DNA from: Methylotenera_A sp031422335
GTDB taxonomy: Bacteria; Pseudomonadota; Gammaproteobacteria; Burkholderiales; Methylophilaceae
Direction of reading: 5' to 3'
Assembly: GCA_031422335.1 (NCBI GenBank)
Contig: JANOQW010000008.1
Coordinates: 1 to 64,000, forward strand
Length of the DNA stretch: 64,000 nucleotides
This document shows, one piece after another, positions 17,090-26,046 of the stretch. The notes beneath the pieces are model-generated. The model saw only the letters and a list, made by a program, of their open reading frames with translations, did not search any database and was not told the DNA's origin. The position numbers and the translations under genes are program-made. Each line of letters starts with the position of its first letter. Position 1 is the stretch's first letter.

Positions 17090-19153
17090 CTAGAAGTCTT
17101 TACATAAGCGCAAAGCGTCGTAAATCGCACCATGAATATTGTGCATAGAAACGCAATCGCCGATGCGAAATAACAGAAACTCATTCTCGGCTAGATTTTC
17201 AGCAAGCGATGGTTGTGCTGTAGCAGAAAATAAAGTTTCTATATCAGTTTGGCCGCGATTTTTTGATTTATCTTTTAACTCCCAATACAGCGTAGTGTTT
17301 GGCGTAATACCGTTCTCAATCACCACTTGATCCACTTCGCGCTCTTCTAAGATTTCTGTGTATTCATTGCGTAATACAGCAATTTTTTTGTCACCCTCTA
17401 CGTACACGCTTTCTAAATAATAGTTGGGCGTGGCAATTATGCCTTGTGCGTACATGCGGCGATAAAAAATAGGAAAAGTGGTACCGCCCACGTCATCCGC
17501 CACTTTGGCATCGGGGGTCACAATCTCAACTTGGCTGCCACGGCTGGCGATAAAGTCAGCCACGCCAAAACCTGCATGTGTGCCGATAGTGTCATAAACT
17601 AACACATTCTTTTTAGGCGCGATTTTCTCAGCTAAAATATCCCATGAACTTACCGCCAAGCCTTCTGCAACGCCCCAAGCGGGCACTTGACCCGTGTGGC
17701 TAGTGCCGCCAGTAGCAAGCACAATAATGCTGGGGTTTTCGGCCAAAATCATGTCAGCATTTGCGATAACTCCAAGTCTGCGGTCAATTTTTAAGCGTTT
17801 GGTTTCCATATCAAACCAGCGAATAATGCCCGCCATTTGCTCGCGTTGTGGCGCTTTTGCGGCGAGATTCACTTGACCACCAACGTTTGCGTTTTTCTCG
17901 AACAAAATGACTTCATGTCCGCGCTCAGCTGCTACCCTTGCTGCCTCTAGTCCTGCGGGGCCAGCGCCAACCACCACAACGCGGCGTTTCGCACCTTTGC
18001 TTTTGGTAATAATGTGTGGCATCGTCGCTTCGCGTGAAGTGGCCGCATTTTGCACACACAGCACATCTTGACCAGAGTATTGGCGGTCTATGCAATGGTT
18101 TGCACCTACGCATTGCTTAATTTGATCTTCTTGCCCGTTGCGAATTTTGATAATCATGTGTGGGTCAGCAATGTGGGCGCGCGTCATGCCCACCATATCC
18201 ACTAGGCCGTTGGCGATTATGCGCTCGGCTTGTGTCACATCGCGTATGCCTTGCGCATGCAAAATAGGCACGCTACTGACCGATTTAATGCCCGCGGCCA
18301 AATGCACAAACGGCTCTGGCGGCAACGCCATAGGTGGCATGCAGTTAGCCACTTTGTTGTGCGTATCTGCGCCCGATCCAATGACGCTAATAAAATCAAT
18401 TAGCCCGCTTTGTGATATATTTTGCGCGATTTCTTTTAAGGTTTCATGATCCAGGCCATCATCGTGAAACTCGTCGGCACACATCCGTAAACCTACGCAA
18501 AAATCTGCGCCTACCGCGTCGCGCACCGCTTGTAGCACTTGCAAGCCAAAGCGCATGCGGTTCTGCAAACTGCCGCCATATTCATCTGTGCGTTGATTGG
18601 TGCGCGGGCTCCAAAATTGGTCGATTAAATGCTGATGCGCGGCAGAAATCTCGATGCCATCCAACCCAGCAGTTTGTACGCGTTTAGCGGCGGCGACAAA
18701 GTTACCAATAATACGTTTAATTTCTTCAAGCTCAATCGCCTTGGCGTTGCCTCTATGCACAGGCTCGCGCACACCGCTGGGCGAGACTAGATGTGGCCAT
18801 GGATCGCTGGCAAACACTGAGCGGCGCCCCATGTGCGTGGCTTGTATCATGATTTTGCTGCCGTGTTTGTGCATGGCTTCGGCGAGTTTGGCTAACGGCT
18901 CTATTACTAAATCAGTAGTTAGATTTACAGGCTTCCACGCACCTTGTGGCACATCCAAAGAAACGGGGCTAGAACCGCCGCAAATTGCCATTCCCAATCC
19001 ACCCTTGGCTTTTTCTTCGTAATATTTAATATAGCGCTCGCCCGGCAATCCACCCGCTTCGGCATATACTTCTGCATGCGCAGTGCTGTAGATGCGGTTG
19101 GGTAACAGCAGTTTACCCAGCGTGATTGGTGTAAAAAGGTGCGGATATTGCAT
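17090..19153 (-). CDS. dgcA: dimethylglycine demethylase subunit DgcA (Old Yellow Enzyme-type)
   Basis: Flavin-dependent N-demethylase converting dimethylglycine to sarcosine; 687 residues. The N-terminal FMN TIM barrel (1-340, with HMGRRSVFAS and RTDEYGGSLQNRMRF) is followed by an Fe-S motif with Cys348, Cys354 and Cys366, and then FAD/NAD-binding domains starting VVVVGAGPAGLEAARVA (about 392). The second cysteine of the trimethylamine-dehydrogenase motif is alanine (351). GGAG precedes the ATG. First gene of the dgcA-dgcB-etfAB set, directly after sdaA in transcription order. Confidence 0.92.
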   Translation of the reverse strand: MQYPHLFTPITLGKLLLPNRIYSTAHAEVYAEAGGLPGERYIKYYEEKAKGGLGMAICGGSSPVSLDVPQGAWKPVNLTTDLVIEPLAKLAEAMHKHGSKIMIQATHMGRRSVFASDPWPHLVSPSGVREPVHRGNAKAIELEEIKRIIGNFVAAAKRVQTAGLDGIEISAAHQHLIDQFWSPRTNQRTDEYGGSLQNRMRFGLQVLQAVRDAVGADFCVGLRMCADEFHDDGLDHETLKEIAQNISQSGLIDFISVIGSGADTHNKVANCMPPMALPPEPFVHLAAGIKSVSSVPILHAQGIRDVTQAERIIANGLVDMVGMTRAHIADPHMIIKIRNGQEDQIKQCVGANHCIDRQYSGQDVLCVQNAATSREATMPHIITKSKGAKRRVVVVGAGPAGLEAARVAAERGHEVILFEKNANVGGQVNLAAKAPQREQMAGIIRWFDMETKRLKIDRRLGVIANADMILAENPSIIVLATGGTSHTGQVPAWGVAEGLAVSSWDILAEKIAPKKNVLVYDTIGTHAGFGVADFIASRGSQVEIVTPDAKVADDVGGTTFPIFYRRMYAQGIIATPNYYLESVYVEGDKKIAVLRNEYTEILEEREVDQVVIENGITPNTTLYWELKDKSKNRGQTDIETLFSATAQPSLAENLAENEFLLFRIGDCVSMHNIHGAIYDALRLCKDF

Positions 19154-19177
19154 GATGCTCTCCAGCAGCTTTCTTAA

Positions 19178-20590
19178 TTAACAAGCCACCACGTTGATGG
19201 CTAAGCCACCCAACGCGGTTTCTTTATATTTAGATTGCATGTCTAAGCCAGTCTGGCGCATAGTCTCAATCACCGCATCCAGCGATACGATGTGACCACC
19301 TTCGTGCATCATGGCCAAGCGAGCTGCATTAATCGCCTTCACCGCGCCCATACTATTGCGCTCTATGCAGGGAATTTGCACTAAGCCGCCGATGGGATCG
19401 CAACTCATGCCGAGGTTATGTTCCATGGCAATTTCTGCGGCGTTTTCAATTTGTTCGTTATTTGCGCCTAGCACCGCCGCTAAGCCACCTGCAGCCATCG
19501 AGCAGGAAACGCCGATTTCACCCTGACAACCCATTTCTGCCGCCGAAATGGAGGCGTTTTTTTTGTACAACATGCCTATTCCAGCCGCGGTGAGCAAAAA
19601 TTTAATGATGTTGTCTTCGATTTCGGTGCTGGTTCTTTGTTGCTGGCAGAAGCGAATAAAGTAACCCAGCACCGCGGGAATTACACCAGCTGAGCCGTTG
19701 GTGGGTGCAGTAACCACGCGCCCGCCACAGGCATTTTCTTCATTCACGGCAATGGCAAAAGCGCTGACCATATCCATCGCCTGAAAATCTGAAGATAATT
19801 TGCCGCCTACTGTGCTGGCTTGTTGATGCAACAAGTGCGCTCGGCGTTTTACTTTAAGTCCACCAGGTAGCATGCCTTCGGTGTTTAGGCCGCGCTCTAT
19901 GCACGCATTCATCACTTCCCAAACATGTAATAATTTTGCGCGTAAGGTGATTTCATCGGCATGATATTTTAATTCGTTCTGCCAAACCATGTCGGCGATG
20001 CTTAAGTGGCTCTGATTGCCCAAGCGCAATAAATCGGCTGCGCTGCCAAACCAATAAGGCGCAGTTTGTAAATCTTCCACTACATGATCAACTTTTGTTT
20101 TATTGGTCGCTGCAATTTCATTTTGGTCGAGTACTGCGCCGCCACCAATAGAGAAATAAGTGTTGTCATACAAAGGCTTGCCATCGCTAGAGAAAGCTTC
20201 CAGTATCATGCCGTTAGGGTGTTGCGGCAAGCTTTCGTGGCGATGAAAAAGTAGGTGCTCAGTATAATTGAAATTAATTTCTTGCTTACCCATGAGTGAT
20301 AATTTACCAGTATTTTTAATGGATTCAACTAATGGCGCAATGCTGCGTGGGTCAACGCTATCAGGTAGCGCACCCGTTAGTCCAGCTAAAACCGCATCAT
20401 CGGTGCCATGACCAACGCCAGTAAGCGCGAGTGAACCGTAGAGATGGATTTGTACTTGGGTGACTTGTTTCAGTAATCCAAGCTTTTCAATTTCAACAAG
20501 AAAGCGATTAACCGCCAGCATCGGCCCCACGGTATGTGAGCTGGAGGGCCCGATGCCGATGCGGAACACTTCAAATACGCTGTAGTTCAT
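19178..20590 (-). CDS. sdaA: L-serine ammonia-lyase, iron-sulfur dependent
   Basis: Deaminates L-serine to pyruvate and ammonia. 470 residues, a single-chain SdaA with an N-terminal beta domain (GIGPSSSHTVGPMLA) and C-terminal alpha domain containing CSMAAGGLAAVLG, PIGGLVQIPCIERNSMGAV and a C-terminal cysteine (VVAC), the tail residue that inserts in the active site in this family. Placed between soxG (3-base gap) and dgcA, it completes the route betaine to glycine to serine to pyruvate. Known glycine-betaine clusters in Pseudomonas also carry a serine dehydratase. Confidence 0.95.
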   Translation of the reverse strand: MNYSVFEVFRIGIGPSSSHTVGPMLAVNRFLVEIEKLGLLKQVTQVQIHLYGSLALTGVGHGTDDAVLAGLTGALPDSVDPRSIAPLVESIKNTGKLSLMGKQEINFNYTEHLLFHRHESLPQHPNGMILEAFSSDGKPLYDNTYFSIGGGAVLDQNEIAATNKTKVDHVVEDLQTAPYWFGSAADLLRLGNQSHLSIADMVWQNELKYHADEITLRAKLLHVWEVMNACIERGLNTEGMLPGGLKVKRRAHLLHQQASTVGGKLSSDFQAMDMVSAFAIAVNEENACGGRVVTAPTNGSAGVIPAVLGYFIRFCQQQRTSTEIEDNIIKFLLTAAGIGMLYKKNASISAAEMGCQGEIGVSCSMAAGGLAAVLGANNEQIENAAEIAMEHNLGMSCDPIGGLVQIPCIERNSMGAVKAINAARLAMMHEGGHIVSLDAVIETMRQTGLDMQSKYKETALGGLAINVVAC

Positions 20591-20593
20591 GAT

Positions 20594-21229
20594 TTACAGT
20601 GTTGAGATACCAAAGCCATATGGCGTGGCGGCACGCTCAAGATAACGCCAAATATAATCGGCGAAACTGCGGCGAAAAATCAGTACATACGCACTATTTT
20701 GGCCATCATTGTGCCGATGCAGAAACATGCTGCTTTTACCAAAAGTTGTGCCAACCACTTTATTTTCTGTGAGTGAATGCAAATCGTAAACAGTGCAATG
20801 CTGTAAAACATCATCCGCATGTTTGCCCCGTAATATGACCGAGGTGTAGCCGCCAGAATTATCTACCACCTGGCTGTGAACGCCTACCAGAGCAGATTGT
20901 AGGGCATGTTGTAATTCAGCGCGTTTTTCACGCGGACATACTATTAACCACTCATCGGGTGAAAACCAATAGATATTACCCCATGGCGTGCCTATTAGGC
21001 TGCAGGGTAGGGTCGGTAAAGTTTCACCTAGTACTTTTTTTGCTGCTTTGGTAAATGCGGCGTTGTTACTATCACCACGCAAGCAAATGTAACTCAGAAG
21101 CGCAATTTCATTCGCCCACACGCCTTTGCCTTCATTCATAGGTTCTTGTTTTGCGGCCAAGCCAAAATGGTATAGCGGCGATTGCATGACAGGTGAAAAT
21201 TGGCTTAAATTTAATTCGAGATTAGACAT
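20594..21229 (-). CDS. soxG: sarcosine oxidase gamma subunit
   Basis: 211 residues from the ATG at 21229 (MSNLELNLSQFSP), which has AAGGAG nine bases upstream; a frame extension to 21250 lies inside the soxA end and is less likely. SoxG resembles the folate-binding GcvT fold without catalytic residues and holds the complex together. It overlaps the soxA stop by eight bases. The order soxB-soxD-soxA-soxG is the standard heterotetrameric operon. Confidence 0.92.
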   Translation of the reverse strand: MSNLELNLSQFSPVMQSPLYHFGLAAKQEPMNEGKGVWANEIALLSYICLRGDSNNAAFTKAAKKVLGETLPTLPCSLIGTPWGNIYWFSPDEWLIVCPREKRAELQHALQSALVGVHSQVVDNSGGYTSVILRGKHADDVLQHCTVYDLHSLTENKVVGTTFGKSSMFLHRHNDGQNSAYVLIFRRSFADYIWRYLERAATPYGFGISTL

Positions 21230-24200
21230 TATGGCGTGCTCCTTCTGCATCTACAAACACGGAAGACACGATTTTTACCGCCACTGCTTTGCCATTCGCG
21301 TAAGCGAAAATGGCATTGTCATTATCGCGTCGCTTAATACCGTCGATGACAAACCCCATCGCAATGCTACGACCCAAAAATGCGCTGTAGTAGCTAGAAG
21401 TCACATGCCCAAGCATATGCACAGGTGGTGTAATGTTGGTAGAATTAATCAACTGCGCGCCTTCTTTTAGCACAAAAGTTGGGTCGTCTGTGAGTAAGCC
21501 AACTAATTGCTTTCTATCACTACGCGCAGTATCCGAGCGGGCGAGGGAGCGCTTGCCTAAAAAGCTATACGGTTTTTTCATACCCACTGCCCACGCCATG
21601 TCTAGGTCTAGCGGCGTGACCGAACCATCGGTTTCCTGGCCGACGATAATAAAGCCTTTTTCGGCGCGTAATACGTGCATAGTCTCTGTGCCGTAGGGTG
21701 TAATATCGAATTCTGCGCCTGCGCTTAATAATTCTTGCCACACATAATTGCCATAACTCGCATCGACGTTAATTTCATATGCCAACTCGCCCGAGAAACT
21801 AATACGACAAACTCTAGCAGGCACGCCCGCCACTGTACCGTCGCGCCAATCCATGAATTTGAAAGCATCTTTACTTAAATCAATGTCACTACATAACTTG
21901 GCCAAAACCTCGCGGCTTTTTGGGCCGACTAGCGCAGCTGTCGTCCAATGGTCAGTGACCGAAGTCATATACACTTCCAGCTCTGGCCATTCGGTTTGGT
22001 GCCATTTTTCTAGCCAATTCATTACCTTGGCCGCGCCGCCAGTGGTGGTGGTCATCAAAAAATGCGTGTCGGTAATGCACGCCGTCACGCCGTCGTCCAT
22101 CACCATGCCTGCTTCGTCTAACATTAAGCCATAGCGGCATTTGCCAGGCGCGAGTTGGCTCCATGCGTTGGCATAAACTCTATTTAAGAATTCGCGCACG
22201 TCTTTGCCTTGAATATCAATTTTACCCAATGTAGAAGCATCTAGCATGGCCACACCATTGCGTGCGGCCAAACATTCGCGGTTCACTGCGGCATGTATAT
22301 CCTCATTATGCATATCTTGATTTTTTTTGGGAAAGTACCAAGGTCGCATCCAATTGCCGACAGTTTCATATTCAGCTTGATATTTTTCGTGACTGACTTG
22401 CATAGCGCTGTAACGGCGCGGCTCAAAAGTGTCGGCCACATGCGCGCCCGCCAGTGCGCCAAATGACACAGGCGTATAAGCAGGGCGATAAGTTGTGGTG
22501 CCGACTTCTGGGATGGTTTTGCCTAAAAATTCTGCCGCAATGGCAAAGCCGTTGACATTAGATAGCTTGCCTTGATCGGTGCCAAAACCCAGCGCCGTGT
22601 AGCGTTTAATATGCTCAATCGATTTAAAGTTTTCGCGCACAGCCAGCGCAATATCAGTCACAGCTACATCGTTTTGAAAATCAACAAAGGCTTTTACAGT
22701 AGTAGGAATGCGGTAAATAGCGTGTGCTGGGCTAGTTGCAATTTCGTTAGTTTCTAAATGCAGGCCTTTGTCGTTTACTTTTTTGCCTAAGCTCAGCAAT
22801 AATTCCATCATAGTAGCAACTGTTTTCACCAAGCCTTTTTGTAGTTGAAATTCGCCAGTCACCGCACCCACACAGTAAATGCCTGCATTGGCGCGGCCAT
22901 TGCTTGACACTACAAAAGCTAAACTTTCATCAGACCAAGTAGGGCGGCCACCGTCGTGGCAAAATAAATGTACGGTGGGTGATAGGCCGCCAGAGCTGGC
23001 GATGACATCACAAGCAATCGTTAGAGGTGCGCCAGAAGCCGCATGCTTATTGGCTTGCAGCTTAACCAGTTGTGCGCCTGTGACTGACGTTGAACCCAAT
23101 ACTTCGCTAATTCCAAAGCCCGCATAAATATCAATGCCAAGCTGTTTAAAACGTGCATCCCAATCGGCATTAATTTCATTACGCACATCGGCCAGCGTCA
23201 CTTTCACGCCGCCTGCGGCTAAATCTGCAACGGCTTGATAAGCGCTGTCATTACTGGTGAGAATCAACGCATGTTTGCCACAAGCTACGCCATAGCGGTT
23301 GAAATAAGTGGCAAGCGCAGATGCTGTCATCACCCCTGGCACATCGTTGTTGCCAAATACCAACGGCCGCTCAAACGCGCCTGTGGCTAATGTCACTTTT
23401 GCAGCGCGAATGCGATGCATGCGCTCGCGGCGCTGTGTTTGGCTGCGCGCGCTATGTGGCAAATGGTCTTGTAGCAGCTCCACCGCTTGTATCATGTTCA
23501 TGTCATGCAAGCCAAACGCCGTTGTTCGCGTGAATAAACTTACATTTGGCAGACTTTTTAATTCGGCTAACATGCCATCTCGCCACTCAATCGCGCTTTT
23601 GCCGCCAATAGTGGCATTTGGGGTGCTGAGTAAATAGCCACCCATTTCACTTTGCTCATCTAATAATATAACGCTCACACCGCTGCGACCCGCTAACAGC
23701 GCGGCTAACAGGCCATTTGCACCACCACCGACTACTAATACATCAGCATGGTGATGTTGGTGGTCGTAGGTTTCGGTATCTGGCACCACAGGAGATTTGC
23801 CGTAACCCGCAGCGCGGCGAATCACACTTTCGTACAACGGCCAAAAATTGGCTGGCCATTTAAAAGTTTTGTAGTAAAAACCTGCAGGCATAAAACGCGA
23901 AAAACGACCGCCTACGCTTTTTAAATCAAAGGCTAAACTCGGCCAGCCGCTTGTGCGTTGAGCCACTAGGCCATCGTATAATTCAACTTGCGTGGCTTTT
24001 AAATCGGGCGTGGTTTTTGCGCCCACATCAATTTGTACCAGCGCGTTAGGTTCTTCTGCACCCGCGCCAACAATGCCGCGCGGCCTGCCATATTTAAAGC
24101 TGCGCGCCATGATTTTAACGCCGTTGGCGAGCAGAGCAGAGGCGAGTGTGTCGCCTTGGTAGCCAATATAAGATTTTCCGTCAAAATTAAAATTGAGCGG

Positions 24201-24242
24201 CTTAGTTAAATCTACGCGGCTGTTTTTATTGTTGATTCTCAT
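21222..24242 (-). CDS. soxA: sarcosine oxidase alpha subunit
   Basis: 1006 residues from the ATG at 24242, which overlaps the soxD stop as ATGA; an upstream extension (to 24293) reads through soxD and is rejected. The N-terminal ferredoxin-like domain (FNFDGKSYIGYQGDTLASAL), an NAD-binding nucleotide fold (DVLVVGGGANGLLAALLAGR, near 185), and a C-terminal GcvT-like aminomethyltransferase half (from about 615, MRPWYFPKK) are present. The complex oxidises sarcosine to glycine and delivers the methyl carbon to tetrahydrofolate as 5,10-methylene-THF, making peroxide. Confidence 0.96.
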   Translation of the reverse strand: MRINNKNSRVDLTKPLNFNFDGKSYIGYQGDTLASALLANGVKIMARSFKYGRPRGIVGAGAEEPNALVQIDVGAKTTPDLKATQVELYDGLVAQRTSGWPSLAFDLKSVGGRFSRFMPAGFYYKTFKWPANFWPLYESVIRRAAGYGKSPVVPDTETYDHQHHHADVLVVGGGANGLLAALLAGRSGVSVILLDEQSEMGGYLLSTPNATIGGKSAIEWRDGMLAELKSLPNVSLFTRTTAFGLHDMNMIQAVELLQDHLPHSARSQTQRRERMHRIRAAKVTLATGAFERPLVFGNNDVPGVMTASALATYFNRYGVACGKHALILTSNDSAYQAVADLAAGGVKVTLADVRNEINADWDARFKQLGIDIYAGFGISEVLGSTSVTGAQLVKLQANKHAASGAPLTIACDVIASSGGLSPTVHLFCHDGGRPTWSDESLAFVVSSNGRANAGIYCVGAVTGEFQLQKGLVKTVATMMELLLSLGKKVNDKGLHLETNEIATSPAHAIYRIPTTVKAFVDFQNDVAVTDIALAVRENFKSIEHIKRYTALGFGTDQGKLSNVNGFAIAAEFLGKTIPEVGTTTYRPAYTPVSFGALAGAHVADTFEPRRYSAMQVSHEKYQAEYETVGNWMRPWYFPKKNQDMHNEDIHAAVNRECLAARNGVAMLDASTLGKIDIQGKDVREFLNRVYANAWSQLAPGKCRYGLMLDEAGMVMDDGVTACITDTHFLMTTTTGGAAKVMNWLEKWHQTEWPELEVYMTSVTDHWTTAALVGPKSREVLAKLCSDIDLSKDAFKFMDWRDGTVAGVPARVCRISFSGELAYEINVDASYGNYVWQELLSAGAEFDITPYGTETMHVLRAEKGFIIVGQETDGSVTPLDLDMAWAVGMKKPYSFLGKRSLARSDTARSDRKQLVGLLTDDPTFVLKEGAQLINSTNITPPVHMLGHVTSSYYSAFLGRSIAMGFVIDGIKRRDNDNAIFAYANGKAVAVKIVSSVFVDAEGARHNV

Positions 24243-24538
24243 GCGGCAGCCTGTTCTGCATCGTAAACGGTGCGCGCTTTGTCCAATGTCCAACTGCCCG
24301 CAATGGTGTGGTTAGCCGTGTTACGCTTTAACACAAAAACTTTGCGGCAAGCTGTTGCGTGGTTCCACATTTCCCAGTGCCAACCTTTTGGGTTTTTTTT
24401 CATGAATAAATAATCGCCCCAAGCCTCGTCAGATAAAGTTTCTGGCGTGGCTGGTCGCGCAATAAAAGCTTCACCCTCGTAGTGAAACTCTTCTTCTTCG
24501 CGCGCTTCTTGGCAATGTGGGCAACTTATTACAAACAT
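24239..24538 (-). CDS. soxD: sarcosine oxidase delta subunit
   Basis: 99 residues. The zinc site is visible: CPHC near residues 6-9 and HATACRK further on. AEEEEFHYEGEAF and DEAWGDYLF are typical SoxD segments. AGGA precedes its ATG. It overlaps soxA by four bases. Confidence 0.95.
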   Translation of the reverse strand: MFVISCPHCQEAREEEEFHYEGEAFIARPATPETLSDEAWGDYLFMKKNPKGWHWEMWNHATACRKVFVLKRNTANHTIAGSWTLDKARTVYDAEQAAA

Positions 24539-24568
24539 ATTTTTTCCTAAAATCTAATGCGCAACGTT

Positions 24569-25822
24569 TTAATGAGCAACCCCAGCCGCGCCATGCTCGT
24601 CAATCAAATGGCCCGTATGGAAGCGGTCCAATGAAAAAGCAGCATTGAGTGGGTGCGGTGCATCGTGCGCGATGGTGTGTGCAAATACGTTACCTGAACC
24701 TGGCGTGGCTTTAAAGCCGCCCGTGCCCCAGCCGCAATTAAAGTACAAACCTTTTACTTTGGTCTTGCTGATAATTGGGCAAGCGTCTGGCGTGGTATCC
24801 ACAATGCCACCCCATTGGCGGTTCATGCGTACGCGTGAAAACATCGGGAACAGCTCGATAATGGCTGCTGCAGTATGCTCAATAATATGCGGGCTGCCGC
24901 GTTGGGTGTAGCTGGTGTAGTGGTCAATGCCCGCGCCAATTACTAACTCGCCTTTGTCGGATTGACTGACATAGCCGTGCACAGCATTTGACATGACGAC
25001 GGTGTCTAAAATCGGCTTGAGCGATTCAGACACAAAAGCTTGCAGCGGATGGCTTTCTAGCGGCATTTTTATGCCTGCCATTTTTGCAATAACCGAGCTG
25101 TGCCCGGCTGTGACGCAGCCTACGCGTGACGTTTTTATGAAGCCCTTATTGGTTTGCAAGCCTTGCATTTGGCCGTTTGCAATATCCATGCCCGTCACTT
25201 CGCAATTTTCGATAATATCCACGCCATATTGGCTGGCCGCGCGAGCGAAGCCCCAAGCCACCGCATCGTGCCGCGCCACGCCTGCGCGCGGCTGGTAGCT
25301 TGCACCCATAATCGGAAAACGCGTATCTTTGCCAATATTAATCATCGGAATACGGTCTTTCACCTCTTGCGCATTCAGTGCTAGCGCATCGATACCATTG
25401 AGATTATTGGCGTTGACGCGACGTTCAATATCGCGCATATCTTGCAAGGTATGGCCTAAATTAAATACGCCACGTTGGCTAAACATCACGTTGTAATTAA
25501 TGTCTTCCGTCAGACCTTCCCAAAGCTTTAATGAGTGCTCGTACAACAGAGCAGCTTCATCCCACAAATAGTTAGAGCGCACAATAGTGGTGTTGCGCGC
25601 CGTATTGCCACCACCTAAAAAACCTTTTTCTAACACAGCAATGTTCTTAACACCATGCTCGCGAGCCAAGTAATACGCGGTTGCTAGGCCATGCCCGCCC
25701 GCGCCTATAATCACTACATCGTAGCTTGATTTAAGGGCAGGGCTACGCCATGTGGGTTGCCAACCAACATGATTTTTTAAACCTTGGCTAAGGAGTGTCC
25801 AAATGGAGTAATCTTTTTTCAA
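24569..25822 (-). CDS. soxB: sarcosine oxidase beta subunit (TTG start)
   Basis: 417 residues, the flavin-bearing catalytic subunit. The Rossmann motif DVVIIGAGGHGLATAYYLA lies near residue 35 and ARHDAVAW sits where the family carries its covalent flavin histidine (inferred by position). The N-terminus KKDYSIWTLLSQGLKNHVGW matches SoxB proteins closely, and the only initiation codon ahead of it is TTG at 25822; no in-frame ATG occurs before the flavin motif. The upstream SD is weak. First gene of the soxBDAG-sdaA-dgc-gbc-pro series, with a 12-bp palindrome about 110 bases upstream. Confidence 0.94.
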   Translation of the reverse strand: MKKDYSIWTLLSQGLKNHVGWQPTWRSPALKSSYDVVIIGAGGHGLATAYYLAREHGVKNIAVLEKGFLGGGNTARNTTIVRSNYLWDEAALLYEHSLKLWEGLTEDINYNVMFSQRGVFNLGHTLQDMRDIERRVNANNLNGIDALALNAQEVKDRIPMINIGKDTRFPIMGASYQPRAGVARHDAVAWGFARAASQYGVDIIENCEVTGMDIANGQMQGLQTNKGFIKTSRVGCVTAGHSSVIAKMAGIKMPLESHPLQAFVSESLKPILDTVVMSNAVHGYVSQSDKGELVIGAGIDHYTSYTQRGSPHIIEHTAAAIIELFPMFSRVRMNRQWGGIVDTTPDACPIISKTKVKGLYFNCGWGTGGFKATPGSGNVFAHTIAHDAPHPLNAAFSLDRFHTGHLIDEHGAAGVAH

Positions 25823-25932
25823 TGGTGGCTCGATTTATTAAAAGCTTAATTTATTCATTACTACACTAAGCAATATTTTCATTGATTTATCTAGTACAGA
25901 TTGTATTACATCAGACTGCTTTTTATACTAAT

Positions 25933-25944
25933 ACGACATGTCGT
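25933..25944. promoter_or_regulatory. perfect 12-bp palindrome upstream of soxB
   Basis: ACGACATGTCGT is perfectly self-complementary and lies 110 bases before the soxB start, in the only non-coding gap between the binding-protein gene and the sox operon. An operator for a dimeric regulator is plausible; which one is unknown. Confidence 0.35.
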
Positions 25945-25968
25945 TTTTAATACAAATGATTAAAACTA

Positions 25969-26004
25969 AAAAGCCATCATTACCTGTAGACAATGATGGC
26001 TTTT
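25969..26004 (-). terminator. terminator after the betaine-binding protein gene
   Basis: AAAAGCCATCATT (25969-25981) pairs perfectly with AATGATGGCTTTT (25992-26004) across a 10-base loop. It stands just past the stop of the minus-strand binding-protein gene and separates it from soxB, so the sox operon needs its own promoter within 25823-25968. Confidence 0.88.
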
Positions 26005-26046
26005 AAAAGTTAAAACTAAACTAAATATCTAGTTTGTAAACCTAAC

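Noticed and set aside
17071..17184. Longer N-terminus for dgcB
   Set aside because: It would overlap dgcA by 95 bases and the added residues are not conserved membrane sequence; ATG 17070 is 19 bases after the dgcA stop.
24243..24293. Longer N-terminus for soxA
   Set aside because: It reads through the end of soxD; the ATGA overlap at 24239-24242 is the normal coupling.
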